Origin: a virus
IMG/VR virus record: IMGVR_UViG_3300046171_000069
Coordinates: 1 to 58,218 of that record
Direction: 5' to 3' (one strand)
Length of the DNA stretch: 58,218 nt
The position numbers and the translations under genes were made by a program. Positions 42,635 to 51,622 of this stretch are shown in pieces; positions within the stretch are counted from its first letter, which is position 1, and every line of letters starts with the position of its first letter. The notes under the pieces are model-generated. The model had not been told where the DNA came from and ran no database searches. It was given only the letters and a program-made list of their open reading frames with translations.

Positions 42635-45091
42635 ATGGCTATAGAAAAAGGAATGTACTCTGCGCCAGAAGGCATGGATGAGATCGCTGAGGCAGATGGA
42701 CCTTCACTAGAGATTGAGATTATCGAACCTGAAGCGGTCATCCTCGATGACGGGTCTATGGAGATCACACTGATCCCCGATGCTGAGATGACCGACATGA
42801 TGTCGTTCGACATCAACCTTGCGGAAGTATTGGACGAATCACACCTTCAAGAGATATCGAGTGAGCTGACTGGCCTGATTGAGTCTGATATTGATGGTCG
42901 TAAAGAATGGGCAGATACCTTTGTTAAAGGGCTAGATGTTCTAGGGTTCAAGTACGAAGAGCGTACTGACCCGTGGGAAGGCGCGTGCGGCGTGTACTCA
43001 ACCGTGTTGGCAGAAGCGGCTATTCGGTTCCAAGCCGAAACCATGTCGGAAACATTCCCTGCCGCCGGTCCTGTCAAGGTTAAAATTCTGGGGGAAGAGA
43101 CCAAGGACAAGGAGGAGGCCGCGCAACGCGTCAAGGCGGATATGAACTACGAGTTGACGGAGCGGATGGTCGAGTACAGACCAGAGCACGAGCGACTCTT
43201 ATATAGCCTAGGACTCGCTGGTTCGGCGTTTAAGAAGGTTTACTACGACCCCAATATGGGACGTCAGGCGGCTATCTACATCCCCGCAGAGGACGTTATC
43301 GTGCCTTACGGCGCAAGTCACATCGAGACCGCAGAGCGTGTTACTCACGTTATGCGAAAGACAAAGAACGAGCTACGCAAGCTACAGGCGGCTGGGTTCT
43401 ACCGTGACATCGAGCTAGGCGAGCCTCAACCCTACCACTCCGATATTGAAGAGCGTAAGGCTGAAGAAGGCGGATTCTCTCTAACAGACGACAATCGATA
43501 TGCGCTGTACGAAGTACACGTGGATATGATTATTGATGGCGTGGATGATTCTGAAGAAGACATTGCCAAGCCTTATATTGTAACTATCGAGCGTGGTAGC
43601 GGTGAGATTCTGTCGATTCGCCGCAACTGGAATGAGATGGACTCACTCCAACTCAAACGTCAGCACTTCGTACATTACGTTTACGTCCCCGGATTTGGCT
43701 TCTACGGCCTTGGTTTGATCCACATCATCGGGGGGTACGCCAAGGCGGGAACGTCGCTCATACGGCAATTGGTGGACGCTGGTACGCTGTCTAACCTGCC
43801 GGGTGGACTTAAGTCTCGCGGACTACGAATCAAAGGCGACGATACGCCAATAGAACCCGGTGAGTTTAAGGACGTTGATGTACCTAGTGGATCTATCCGC
43901 GACAACATCATGCCGCTTCCCTATAAAGAGCCAAGCCAGACTCTACTTGCGCTTTTGAACCAGATTACAAACGAAGGGCGTCGTCTGGGTGCTATCTCTG
44001 ACATGAACATCTCGGACATGTCGGCTAACGCGCCTGTAGGCACAACGCTCGCGCTCCTAGAGCGGACTCTCAAACCAATGGCGGCAGTACAGGCACGTGT
44101 CCACTACGCCATGAAACAAGAGTTCAAGATGCTCAAGGAGATCATGGCTGAGTACGCGCCAGAGGAGTACGACTACGAGCCGATTCGTGGTGAGATTAGC
44201 GCACGTCAGATGGATTACGCGATGGTGGATGTTATCCCCGTCAGCGACCCGAACTCATCCACTATGGCGCAACGCGTCGTACAGTACCAAGCTGTGTTGC
44301 AGATGGCACAGTCCGCACCTCAGATTTACGATCTGCCACAGCTTCATCGCCAGATGATTGAAGTATTAGGCGTCAAAAACGCCGACAAGTTAGTCCCCAC
44401 AAAGGACGATGCGAAGCCGACCGATCCAGTCAGCGAAAACATGGACGCACTCGTAGGCAAACCTATGCGTGCGTTTATCTACCAAGACCACAAGGCGCAC
44501 ATCGCTACGCATACAGCGTTTATGCAAGACCCCTCAATGGCGGCTATGATCGGGCAGAACCCGCAAGCCAAGGCTATTATGGCGGCTATGCAGGCGCACA
44601 TTGCGGAGCACCTTGGATTCCAGTATCGCCAAGACATCGAAGAGAAACTTGGTGCGCCACTTCCACCCCCCGGAGAGGAGCTTCCAGAGCAGATCGAAGT
44701 CGATTTGTCACGTCTCGTTGCAGAGGCAGGTGCACAGCTTATGCAAGGCAACAAGCAGAAAGCCGCCGCCCAACAAGCCCAGCAACAGGCAAAAGACCCC
44801 GTACTCCAGCAGAAGCAGGCTGAACTACAGTTGCGAGCGCAGGAAGTACAGCAGAAAGCCGCTAAATCTCAGCAGGATACTCAGTTGAAGCAAGCTGAGA
44901 TCCAACGTAAAGCGAAGAAAGATCAGATTGACGCTTTGATGGACGCCCAGAAACTCAAGCTAGACCAGCAAGAGCTACAGCTTGAAGCGCAGAAAGAGGG
45001 CGTTAAAGCGGCATCAGATCGACGTAAAGACAGTACACAGCTCGATTTAGAGTTAGCAAAATTATTAAACCAGAAGGATCGAGGTAACTAA
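42635..45091 (+). CDS. Portal protein
   Basis: A protein of 818 residues, the size class of P22-like portals with a long C-terminal part. The conserved core is visible: DPWEGACGVYSTVLAEA (about 115), ETFPAAGPVKVKI (about 145), YIPAEDVIVPYGA (about 215) and FGFYGLGLIHIIGG (about 355). The C-terminal 160 residues are Gln/Lys-rich coiled coil (KQKAAAQQAQQQAKD), like the barrel helix of such portals. It forms the dodecameric channel through which DNA enters the capsid. The end overlaps the next gene start. Confidence 0.9.
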   Translation: MAIEKGMYSAPEGMDEIAEADGPSLEIEIIEPEAVILDDGSMEITLIPDAEMTDMMSFDINLAEVLDESHLQEISSELTGLIESDIDGRKEWADTFVKGLDVLGFKYEERTDPWEGACGVYSTVLAEAAIRFQAETMSETFPAAGPVKVKILGEETKDKEEAAQRVKADMNYELTERMVEYRPEHERLLYSLGLAGSAFKKVYYDPNMGRQAAIYIPAEDVIVPYGASHIETAERVTHVMRKTKNELRKLQAAGFYRDIELGEPQPYHSDIEERKAEEGGFSLTDDNRYALYEVHVDMIIDGVDDSEEDIAKPYIVTIERGSGEILSIRRNWNEMDSLQLKRQHFVHYVYVPGFGFYGLGLIHIIGGYAKAGTSLIRQLVDAGTLSNLPGGLKSRGLRIKGDDTPIEPGEFKDVDVPSGSIRDNIMPLPYKEPSQTLLALLNQITNEGRRLGAISDMNISDMSANAPVGTTLALLERTLKPMAAVQARVHYAMKQEFKMLKEIMAEYAPEEYDYEPIRGEISARQMDYAMVDVIPVSDPNSSTMAQRVVQYQAVLQMAQSAPQIYDLPQLHRQMIEVLGVKNADKLVPTKDDAKPTDPVSENMDALVGKPMRAFIYQDHKAHIATHTAFMQDPSMAAMIGQNPQAKAIMAAMQAHIAEHLGFQYRQDIEEKLGAPLPPPGEELPEQIEVDLSRLVAEAGAQLMQGNKQKAAAQQAQQQAKDPVLQQKQAELQLRAQEVQQKAAKSQQDTQLKQAEIQRKAKKDQIDALMDAQKLKLDQQELQLEAQKEGVKAASDRRKDSTQLDLELAKLLNQKDRGN

Positions 45092-45288
45092 TGCCTAAAA
45101 CCGTCTTTGACGTGCTTACAGATAAAATCGACGACCAACTGTCGTCTGCACAGAGCTTTGTAGCTGGAGGTAGTCCTAAAGATTACCCCGCTTACAGAGA
45201 AGTTGTTGGACTTATTCGGGGTCTGGAGTCCGCAAAATTAATCGTAGAAGACCTCTCGCGTAACTTTATGGACAATGACGATGACTAA
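45091..45288 (+). CDS. Small protein after the portal
   Basis: A protein of 65 residues (MPKTVFDVLTDKIDDQLSSA, ending in LSRNFMDNDDD). Small acidic helical proteins in this position recur in marine phages. Overlaps the portal stop by one base and the GroES-like gene by about 14 bases. Function unknown. Confidence 0.65.
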   Translation: MPKTVFDVLTDKIDDQLSSAQSFVAGGSPKDYPAYREVVGLIRGLESAKLIVEDLSRNFMDNDDD

Positions 45289-45679
45289 CACTCAGCCGCT
45301 AAAATTGCCTGATGCTCCAAAGAAAGAAATCTCCGATGCTGAATGGGAACAACAACTCCCAAAACCTGCCGGATACCGCTTACTTATCGCGCTACCTGAA
45401 GTAGAAGAGTTCTACGACGGGGGCCTTCTTAAGACCACCAACTCCAAGCAAAAGGAGTACATCCTGTCGATTATGGGTATTGTCATAGACATGGGTAAAG
45501 GTGCTTATGGGGATAAAGAACGGTTCCCTGAAGGTCCGTGGTGTAAGGAAGGTGACTACGTGATGTTTCGTATGAACACCGGCACACGGTTCACGGTCAA
45601 TGGCAAAGAGTTTCGTTTGATGAACGATGACTCTATCGAAGCTGTAATTCCTGATCCTCGTGGGATCATGGCAGTATAG
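45275..45679 (+). CDS. GroES-like co-chaperonin
   Basis: About 132-134 residues (ATG 45275 or 45281). It has the GroES beta-barrel pattern: PAGYRLLIALPEVEE at the start, a mobile-loop-like FYDGGLLKTTNSKQ, then GIVIDMGKGAYGDKE, WCKEGDYVMFRMNTGTRF and NDDSIEAVI at the end. It is longer than bacterial GroES (about 97 residues), like other phage co-chaperonins. It probably works with host GroEL in folding the capsid protein, and it sits among the head genes. Confidence 0.85.
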   Translation: MTMTNTQPLKLPDAPKKEISDAEWEQQLPKPAGYRLLIALPEVEEFYDGGLLKTTNSKQKEYILSIMGIVIDMGKGAYGDKERFPEGPWCKEGDYVMFRMNTGTRFTVNGKEFRLMNDDSIEAVIPDPRGIMAV

Positions 45680-45689
45680 GAGATAAGCA

Positions 45690-46686
45690 ATGCCTTTTCA
45701 GAAAGTAGAGTTTGAATTTCCTCATGATGAGGAAGGAAAAGAAAAGAATTTAGAGATTGATATTGAAGGTTCAAGTGCGGAGCAGATTGATGTTGGCGGT
45801 AAAAAAGCTAAAGCACCGACTCCAAGGGAAGTGGATTCTTCTGACAACGAACTTGAGATTGAGGTGGTTGACGATACGCCGAAAGCGGATCGAAACCGGA
45901 AACCCTCAGATCCTCCAGAAGCTGTTACCGAAGAAGAATTGGAAGATTACTCCGAGAAGGTACGGAGAAGAATTCAGCACTTCAGTAAAGGCTACCATGA
46001 TGAGCGTCGTGAGAAAGAGAAGGCGATTCGTGAGCGCGAAGAGCTAGAGCGACTGTCGCAACAGTTAGTAGAAGAAAATCGAAAACTGAAAGAAAGCGAT
46101 TACAAAAGTAAGGGTGTTCTTTTAGAAAACGCGAAGAAGGCGGCAGAGGCAGAGATAAATTCTGCTAAACGCTCTTACAAACGTGCATATGACAACGGCG
46201 ACTCAGACAAATTGTTGGCGGCTCAAGAGAAGTTAACAAATGCCAAACTTAAAGCTGATAAGCTAGAAAACTTCAGATTACCTGAACCAGAAGTAGGTGA
46301 TGAACAACCTTACATCCCAGAAGCACCGAAAGTGGATGAAAAGACACGTGCTTGGCAACAGGACAATCCGTGGTTTAATGAAGACGAAGAAATGACAAGT
46401 TTCGCCCTAGGGTTGCATAATAGGCTTGTCAAAGAGGGTGTAGACCCTCAAACTGACGATTACTACGAGCGAATTAACACTCGTATGCGAGAGGTATTCC
46501 CCGATAACTTCGAGGATGAACCGGAGGTAAGACGAAGATCCAGCAATGTGGTTGCCCCCGCTACGCGGAGCACAGCGCCTAAGAAAATTAGGCTCACGCA
46601 AACACAGTTAACGCTTGGCAAAACGCTTAGGTCTTACCCCAGAACAGTACGCCAAACAGGTTGCATTAGATATGAGGAAACAATAA
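45690..46686 (+). CDS. Scaffold protein, one frameshift
   Basis: Charged, mostly helical protein with an acidic N-terminal half (EEELEDYSEKVRRRIQHFSK) and a long coiled coil (KEKAIREREELERLSQQLVE, NRKLKES). One extra base near 46617 breaks the frame; removing it gives KRLGLTPEQYAKQVALDM and a stop at 46686. The repaired product is about 331 residues. Composition and the position between portal and major capsid fit a scaffolding protein. The stop overlaps the next ATG (TAATG). Confidence 0.7.
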
Positions 46687-47099
46687 TGGCTGAGAATCGT
46701 ATAGACCGAGAGCTTAAGTCTCGTGAAAAACGACCCGCAAAAAGGCTTGGACGCGCCCCGAGGTACTACCCTCACCTAATCCCGAGCCGGGTTACGAATT
46801 TCGCTGGGTTAAGAGTCAGTTCGCAAGGTACGACTGACGCCACGAATGTTTCTTCCAAACTGCGTGAAGGTTGGGAGCCAGTAAAGGCTTCAGATCACCC
46901 AGAAATTACGTTGGTCACAATCGAGAACGATCGGTTCAAAGACAACGTTGTGATTGGTGGTTTGTTGCTGTGCAAGGCTCCAGTCGAACTCATCGAAGAA
47001 CGTACTGACTACTACAAACAGCAGACACGTTCCCAGATGGAATCTGTAGACAACAACCTCATGCGAGAGAACGATCCTCGTATGCCTCTCTTTCCATGA
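46686..47099 (+). CDS. Head-region protein, two compensating indels
   Basis: Starts MAENRIDRELKSREK at the TAATG overlap and ends MRENDPRMPLFP; about 137 residues. Between 46738 and 46815 the listed frame reads a poor peptide. One base added to an A-run near 46738 and one A removed near 46815 restore KKAWTRPEVLPSPNPE and PGYEFRWVRVSSQGTT, a far more protein-like sequence. It lies between scaffold and capsid genes and is probably a minor head protein or capsid-assembly factor. Confidence 0.65.
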   Translation: MAENRIDRELKSREKRPAKRLGRAPRYYPHLIPSRVTNFAGLRVSSQGTTDATNVSSKLREGWEPVKASDHPEITLVTIENDRFKDNVVIGGLLLCKAPVELIEERTDYYKQQTRSQMESVDNNLMRENDPRMPLFP

Positions 47100-47150
47100 G
47101 AGAAAGACGAAGGTCACTTTTGGTAACGGAACTTAATATAGGAGCTTAAA

Positions 47151-47747
47151 ATGGCTTATCCTACTGTAAGTGGTCCTTATGGACTTGTTCCGGTAAAACT
47201 GTTGAGCGGCTCTCCTTTCGTAGGTGTTACTCGTCACTTCAAGATTGCAAGTGGCTATGCAACAGCTATTTTCTATGGGGATGCTGTGAAGCTCGTTACC
47301 GGAGGCACTGTCGAGCGTGATACGTTTCGACGCCGCTATGACACCCTGTGGGTGTTTTCCTTGGCTGTACCTACACCGATCCTAACCTCGGTTATAAGGT
47401 GTTCCGTCAGTCATACCCCGCTAGCACTGTTGCATCTGACATCGAAGCATATGTTGTCGACGCAACTGACGTTTTGTTCAAGGCCGCTGTCGTATCTTCG
47501 GGTACAACTATCGGTGACCTTGCACAGACTGATATCGGTGCTAACGTCGCAGGTGTAGATAACACTGGTGATTCGACTTCAGGCAACTCTCGTTGCGCGA
47601 TTTCTGACACTAGCGCTACAACTAACACTCTTCCCTTTCCGCATCGTCGGATTGGTTGAGGAAACTAAAAACAGCTCGGGTGGTTTTACTGAGGCTTACG
47701 TTAAGTGGAACGCAGGTCACCAGTACGACAACACGACTGGCGTATAA
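47151..47747 (+). CDS. Capsid decoration-like protein, three indels
   Basis: Starts MAYPTVSGPYGLVPVKLLSG. Three extra bases (near 47328, 47344 and 47630) break it. Repaired, it reads through GVFLGCTYTDPNLGYKVF and PFRIVGLVEETKNSSGG to a stop at 47747, about 197 residues. It is beta-rich, with no catalytic motif. Directly before the major capsid gene, it is most likely a capsid decoration or stabilisation protein; I recall similar proteins in this place in marine phages. Confidence 0.65.
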
Positions 47748-47760
47748 GGAGATTTGAGCA

Positions 47761-48669
47761 ATGGCTATTTCACGCGCCCAGCTACTAAAGGAACTCCTTC
47801 CCGGACTGAACGCTTTGTTTGGTATGGAGTACGCAAAATACGGCGAAGAGCACGCCGAAATCTTTGAAACCGAAACCTCAGATCGCTCGTTTGAGGAAGA
47901 GACCAAGCTCTCAGGCTTCTCAGCCGCACCTGTTAAAAACGAAGGTGCCGCAATTGAGTATGACAATGCTCAGGAAGCGTGGACTGCTCGCTATACACAC
48001 GAGACCATCGCAATGGGTTTCTCTATCACTGAGGAAGCTATTGAAGATAACTTGTATGACTCTTTGTCTGCTCGTTATACGAAGGCTCTCGCACGTGCTA
48101 TGGCGTACACCAAGCAGGTCAAGGCCGCTACTATCTTGAATAGTGCGTTTGACACTGGTGTGACCTACGGCGACGGTAAGGCACTTTGCACTACCGATCA
48201 CCCACTGGTTAGCGGTGGTAGCAACTCGAATGAGCCAACTGTTGCGGCTGATCTTAACGAGACTTCTTTGGAAGCCGCCGTTATTCAGATCGCTGGTTGG
48301 ACAGACGAGCGTGGTCTTCTCATCGCCGCCAAGCCTAGTAAGCTGGTAATTCCACCAACCTCTCAGTTCGTTGCAACTCGTTTGCTCGAAACAGAAGGTC
48401 GCGTGGGCACTGCGGATAACGACCTTAATGCGATTCGCAATAACGGTTCTATCCCAGAGGGTTACACTGTTAACCATTACCTGACTGATACTGACGCTTG
48501 GTTCTTGATGACTGACGTTCCTAACGGCCTCAAGCACTTTGTCCGTACACCAATGTCTACATCTATGGATGCTGACTTTGATACTGGCAACAGCCGCTAT
48601 AAGGCTCGTGAGCGTTACTCGTTCGGCGTGTCAGACCCATTAGGCATTTTCGGTTCGCCCGGAGCTTAA
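47761..48669 (+). CDS. Major capsid protein
   Basis: A protein of 302 residues that forms the head lattice. It has features of the gpT/HK97-like families: N-terminal LFGMEYAKYGEEHAEIFET, the conserved FSITEEAIEDNLYD segment (about residue 85), LCTTDHPLVSGGS (about 142) and YKARERYSFGVSDPLG at the C-terminus. It is followed by a strong terminator, which suits a gene expressed at high level. No separate head protease gene is seen near it. Confidence 0.85.
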   Translation: MAISRAQLLKELLPGLNALFGMEYAKYGEEHAEIFETETSDRSFEEETKLSGFSAAPVKNEGAAIEYDNAQEAWTARYTHETIAMGFSITEEAIEDNLYDSLSARYTKALARAMAYTKQVKAATILNSAFDTGVTYGDGKALCTTDHPLVSGGSNSNEPTVAADLNETSLEAAVIQIAGWTDERGLLIAAKPSKLVIPPTSQFVATRLLETEGRVGTADNDLNAIRNNGSIPEGYTVNHYLTDTDAWFLMTDVPNGLKHFVRTPMSTSMDADFDTGNSRYKARERYSFGVSDPLGIFGSPGA

Positions 48670-48676
48670 TGATTAG

Positions 48677-48706
48677 AGGGGGGCATTCGTTGCCCCCTTT
48701 CTTTTT
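48677..48706 (+). terminator. Intrinsic terminator after the major capsid gene
   Basis: GGGGGCA (48679-48685) pairs with TGCCCCC (48691-48697) around TTCGT, followed by a T-rich run. It ends or attenuates the head-gene transcript. Confidence 0.85.
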
Positions 48707-48732
48707 GTGTGTTATAAAAAATGAATCCCTGA

Positions 48733-48751
48733 CAGTCACATCCCGTGACTG
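48733..48751. promoter_or_regulatory. Inverted repeat upstream of the virion protein cluster
   Basis: CAGTCAC (48733-48739) and GTGACTG (48745-48751) flank ATCCC. It lies between the capsid terminator and the next gene, downstream of an AT-rich TTATAAAAAA stretch. It could be an operator or part of a promoter region. Confidence 0.4.
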
Positions 48752-48776
48752 ACATTGCCCAAGACAGGAGATTCAC

Positions 48777-49241
48777 ATGGGACAAACTACTTTTTCAGGA
48801 CCAGTGCGGTCTGAGCGCGGTTTCACTCCGGTAGGTTCAACGGCTGTAGTAGCAATTACAGCAGAAACAACTCTTACTTACGCTGACCATGTTGGCCGTA
48901 TTATTGAGATCAATGATGCAGACGGCGCGGTTACACTTCCTTCAATTACGTCTGACACCCTTGGTGCAACCTACAAGATTTTTGTTGGTACAGATTCTAC
49001 AGATCTGGATGTTAAAACTGATGGTACTGACAAGTTTGTAGGCTCTCTCGCAGTTTCAGGCACTACAACGGCGGCGTTTGCTCCTGCCGCGTCTAACGAT
49101 GTTATCTCTATGAACGGTACTACAACTGGCGGCGATCGCGGATCTATTATTGAGATCACAGCTATCGCTACAGCAGAGTACATGGTATCAGGTACACTAG
49201 TTGGTTCAGGCACAGTAGCTACTCCATTCGCAGACTCTTAA
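48777..49241 (+). CDS. Virion-region structural protein, beta-rich
   Basis: A protein of 154 residues preceded by ACAGGAGATTCAC. It is Thr/Gly/Ala-rich with alternating beta pattern (VVAITAETTLTYADHVGRII, NGTTTGGDRGSIIEITAIA). This style of small beta protein is common after the capsid gene in marine phages and may be a head fibre or decoration. No catalytic residues are seen. Confidence 0.65.
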   Translation: MGQTTFSGPVRSERGFTPVGSTAVVAITAETTLTYADHVGRIIEINDADGAVTLPSITSDTLGATYKIFVGTDSTDLDVKTDGTDKFVGSLAVSGTTTAAFAPAASNDVISMNGTTTGGDRGSIIEITAIATAEYMVSGTLVGSGTVATPFADS

Positions 49242-49254
49242 TAGGAGATAGACG

Positions 49255-49530
49255 ATGCCTAGATCAGATGTTCAGTCTAAACGCGTCACGGGCACAGGAT
49301 CTTTAGGTGTTGGCCCTGCGCGTATTCGCCAAGTGCAAGTTTTGAGCACTACAGGAAGTCCTCGCCTTACTATCACTGATGGTAACGGCGGGAGCACTGT
49401 ATTAGACCTAGACTTCGTTGCTTCTGATTCACACTCCGTCAACATTCCTGACGACGGTATTCGGTGCCAGTCAGACGTATATGTAAGTGCGTTCACTAAC
49501 ATTACTGCTATGACAGTGTTCTATGGATAA
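49255..49530 (+). CDS. Small beta-rich structural protein
   Basis: A protein of 91 residues with AGGAGATAGACG upstream. It has beta-rich alternation (ARIRQVQVLSTTGSPRLTIT, VLDLDFVASDSHSVNIPDDG). It lies in the same transcript as the preceding beta-rich protein. Probably a virion component; not recognised. Confidence 0.6.
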   Translation: MPRSDVQSKRVTGTGSLGVGPARIRQVQVLSTTGSPRLTITDGNGGSTVLDLDFVASDSHSVNIPDDGIRCQSDVYVSAFTNITAMTVFYG

Positions 49531-49535
49531 ATACT

Positions 49536-49847
49536 ATGCGGGCTTACTACAAGAAAGGCGGCTCGGTTAAGAAAAGCCCCGCGTGGACACGCAAGGAAGG
49601 TAAAAGCGAGTCCGGCGGGCTTAACAAGAAAGGAGTTGAAAGCTACCGCCGGGAAAATCCCGGTAGTAAGCTGAAGACTGCGGTAACGACCAAGCCTAGC
49701 AAGTTAAAGAAAGGTTCTAAAGCCGCTAAACGGCGTAAGTCTTTTTGTGCTCGTATGGAAGGCATGAAGAAGCGGAACACCAGCGCAAAGACAGCGAAGG
49801 ATCCTAACAGCCGCATCAACAAAAGTTTGCGGAAGTGGAACTGCTGA
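49536..49847 (+). CDS. Lys-rich small protein, YYKKGG N-terminus
   Basis: A protein of 103 residues, strongly basic. It starts MRAYYKKGGSVKKSPAWTRK, then has SGGLNKKGVESYRRENPGSK and RKSFCARMEGMKKRN. I recall this as a conserved hypothetical family of tailed phages. The N-terminal motif is shared with the genes at 50526 and 50893. It may bind DNA or RNA inside the virion or act in assembly; not known. Confidence 0.65.
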   Translation: MRAYYKKGGSVKKSPAWTRKEGKSESGGLNKKGVESYRRENPGSKLKTAVTTKPSKLKKGSKAAKRRKSFCARMEGMKKRNTSAKTAKDPNSRINKSLRKWNC

Positions 49848-50545
49848 TGGCGTTCCTACAATCAAATATTCCTCATTTTAAATGTTGGGTTCGTAGAGAA
49901 TATACGCACAACCACACGGCGTATCATGGCGAGTTTTTACACGCTATGGTCATTGCTGTAACCACTATTCCTAATCGATGTTTGTCTTTTCAGGTTATTT
50001 TTACTGGCTGTGAGTCAGACGACACCGACGAACCCAATGTTCACGGCGGAGCTATGTGGGCACGTATGCCGATTACGGCACTTGTAGGGGATACACCTCT
50101 AGAAGAATGGCCTGATCCTATGCCTGTTTGGGCGGCTCAACCGTGGGATTGCGCGTCTCGTACGCATAGCGTGTACGTTCTAGATAGATGCACTCCATGT
50201 CCTTGGATGGCTAAGATTGACGGTAAGTTTTATCCAGCCAAATATTATTTCACGGTGGATTACACTGATTCTGAAATCGCTGATGACCCAGCACAACACA
50301 AACAAGCGCATGTGCTTGAGCTGTTAGATGCGGGCAAGTGGACAGGGAACATCGTAGCGTTACCTAATAACAGAGTGCGCGTGTCGCACCCTGCGTGGTT
50401 TGAAATGGGAGAAGGTGCTCCTGATTTCTTACCTTCACAACATATTCACTACAGTAAGTCTGACTTAGACTACACATTGGATGTAAATCAAGTTTTTGAC
50501 AATCTCTACGCGGAGGGAGATAGCAATGAAGAAGAAAGGTTATAG
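49847..50545 (+). CDS. Conserved phage protein of the structural region
   Basis: About 232 residues from MAFLQSNIPHFKCWVRREYT; the start overlaps the preceding stop (TGATG), which decides it. It is Trp/His/Cys-rich (CTPCPWMAKIDGKFYPAKYYF, HPAWFEMGEGAPDFLPSQHI). I recall this protein as common in marine phages without a function. It has no secretion or membrane segment. The C-terminus overlaps the next gene. Confidence 0.6.
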   Translation: MAFLQSNIPHFKCWVRREYTHNHTAYHGEFLHAMVIAVTTIPNRCLSFQVIFTGCESDDTDEPNVHGGAMWARMPITALVGDTPLEEWPDPMPVWAAQPWDCASRTHSVYVLDRCTPCPWMAKIDGKFYPAKYYFTVDYTDSEIADDPAQHKQAHVLELLDAGKWTGNIVALPNNRVRVSHPAWFEMGEGAPDFLPSQHIHYSKSDLDYTLDVNQVFDNLYAEGDSNEEERL

Positions 50546-50891
50546 TAAGGGCGGTAAGGCTGGCGGCAAGCTCGAAATGGTTAAAGACCCTGCTACTGGC
50601 AAAATGGTCCCAGCGTACGCTATGGACGGCGAGGGTTCGGGCGATATGGCTAAGGGTAAAAACGCCAAAGACATGAAGAAGTCTAAAGGCATGGAGCCTG
50701 AGATGAAGCCCAAGAAGAAAAAGAAGCGTAGCGATGCTATGGATGCTGTTATGGGCACTGGCCCAGCGGCACCTCGCAAGCGCATGAACATGGGTGGCAT
50801 GGCTATGAAAAAGAAAGGCTACGCCAAGGGCGGCAAGGTTCGTGGTGCAGGTATTGCCAGTAAAGGCGTTCGCCCCTGCAAGATGCGATAA
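50526..50891 (+). CDS. Lys/Gly-rich small protein with repeated KKKGY motif
   Basis: About 121 residues from MKKKGYSKGGKAGG. The motif recurs near the C-terminus (MKKKGYAKGGKVRGAG), so the gene is flanked by two copies of the same element. The middle is Lys/Met/Glu-rich and disordered. It overlaps the preceding gene by 20 bases; the ribosome site GGAGATAGCA supports this start. Confidence 0.6.
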   Translation: MKKKGYSKGGKAGGKLEMVKDPATGKMVPAYAMDGEGSGDMAKGKNAKDMKKSKGMEPEMKPKKKKKRSDAMDAVMGTGPAAPRKRMNMGGMAMKKKGYAKGGKVRGAGIASKGVRPCKMR

Positions 50892-50892
50892 C

Positions 50893-51060
50893 ATGCGGCG
50901 TTACTATAAGTCAGGCGGGAAAATATGTTCTAAGGGTAAGGCGTGGGCAAAACGCACCTTTGATACATACCCGTCTGCTTACGCAAATATGGCGGCGTCT
51001 AAATACTGCAAAGACCCTAATTATGCTAAGGGCGCTAAAGGCAAAAAGGCGAAGAAGTAA
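50893..51060 (+). CDS. Small Lys-rich protein, RRYYKSGG N-terminus
   Basis: A protein of 55 residues (MRRYYKSGGKICSKGKAWAK, ending YAKGAKGKKAKK) with two Cys. It shares the Y-K-x-GG-K opening with the genes at 49536 and 50526. It shares its last base with the start of the next gene. Confidence 0.6.
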   Translation: MRRYYKSGGKICSKGKAWAKRTFDTYPSAYANMAASKYCKDPNYAKGAKGKKAKK

Positions 51061-51389
51061 TGGGTGAGTTGAAGAAGTGGCGAGATCAAGAGTGGGTTCG
51101 CATCGGTACTGATGGCGAGATCAAAGGCGAGTGCGGCACTTCTAAAGACAAAAAGAACCCTGATCGATGTTTGCCTAGGAGTAAGGCTCAAAGCCTATCA
51201 AAATCTGAACGTTCTTCTACAGCTAAAAAGAAGAAGCGTGAAGGTAAGAAAGGTAAGACGGTAGTCAAAAACACCAAGCAAGCGGAAGTAAAATTTCGTG
51301 AGGGTGGTCTTGCTCGCGGGAAGCGTTCTATAGCTCGTGGTTGTGGTGTTGTTATGGGTGATAGACGCAAGAAAACGTTGTACACGTAA
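51060..51389 (+). CDS. Basic protein with RGCGVVMGDRRK C-terminus
   Basis: A protein of 109 residues. WVRIGTDGEIKGECGTSK and PDRCLPRSKAQSLS with SAKKKKREGKKG-like runs look like a small basic phage family. The C-terminus, FREGGLARGKRSIARGCGVV then MGDRRKKT, is a motif I have seen at the ends of several small marine phage proteins. Function unknown. Confidence 0.6.
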   Translation: MGELKKWRDQEWVRIGTDGEIKGECGTSKDKKNPDRCLPRSKAQSLSKSERSSTAKKKKREGKKGKTVVKNTKQAEVKFREGGLARGKRSIARGCGVVMGDRRKKTLYT

Positions 51390-51400
51390 GGAGAGAAGTA

Positions 51401-51622
51401 ATGGAAGTATTCCAGAACGGGAAGTTCTCTAATGGTGGTCCGGTCTATCAGGTTGGCACTAAAAACGCGGATGGTACGTATGTCACAGTTGTATTTGACT
51501 TGATGACTAAAGAGCAAGCAGAGGCTAAACTAGAATCAATGGGGGTTAAAAAACCCGTTAAAGAGAAGCCTGTAGCTAAGAAAAAAGCTCCAGCCAAGAA
51601 GAAATCTGCGAGTAAAAAGTAA
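51401..51622 (+). CDS. Small protein with Lys/Ala-rich tail
   Basis: A protein of 73 residues: a compact N-terminal beta region (QNGKFSNGGPVYQVGTKNAD, TYVTVVFDLM) then a histone H1-like tail (KPVAKKKAPAKKKSASKK). The tail suggests nucleic-acid contact. Overlaps the next gene by one base; AAGGAGAGAAGT precedes it. Confidence 0.6.
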   Translation: MEVFQNGKFSNGGPVYQVGTKNADGTYVTVVFDLMTKEQAEAKLESMGVKKPVKEKPVAKKKAPAKKKSASKK

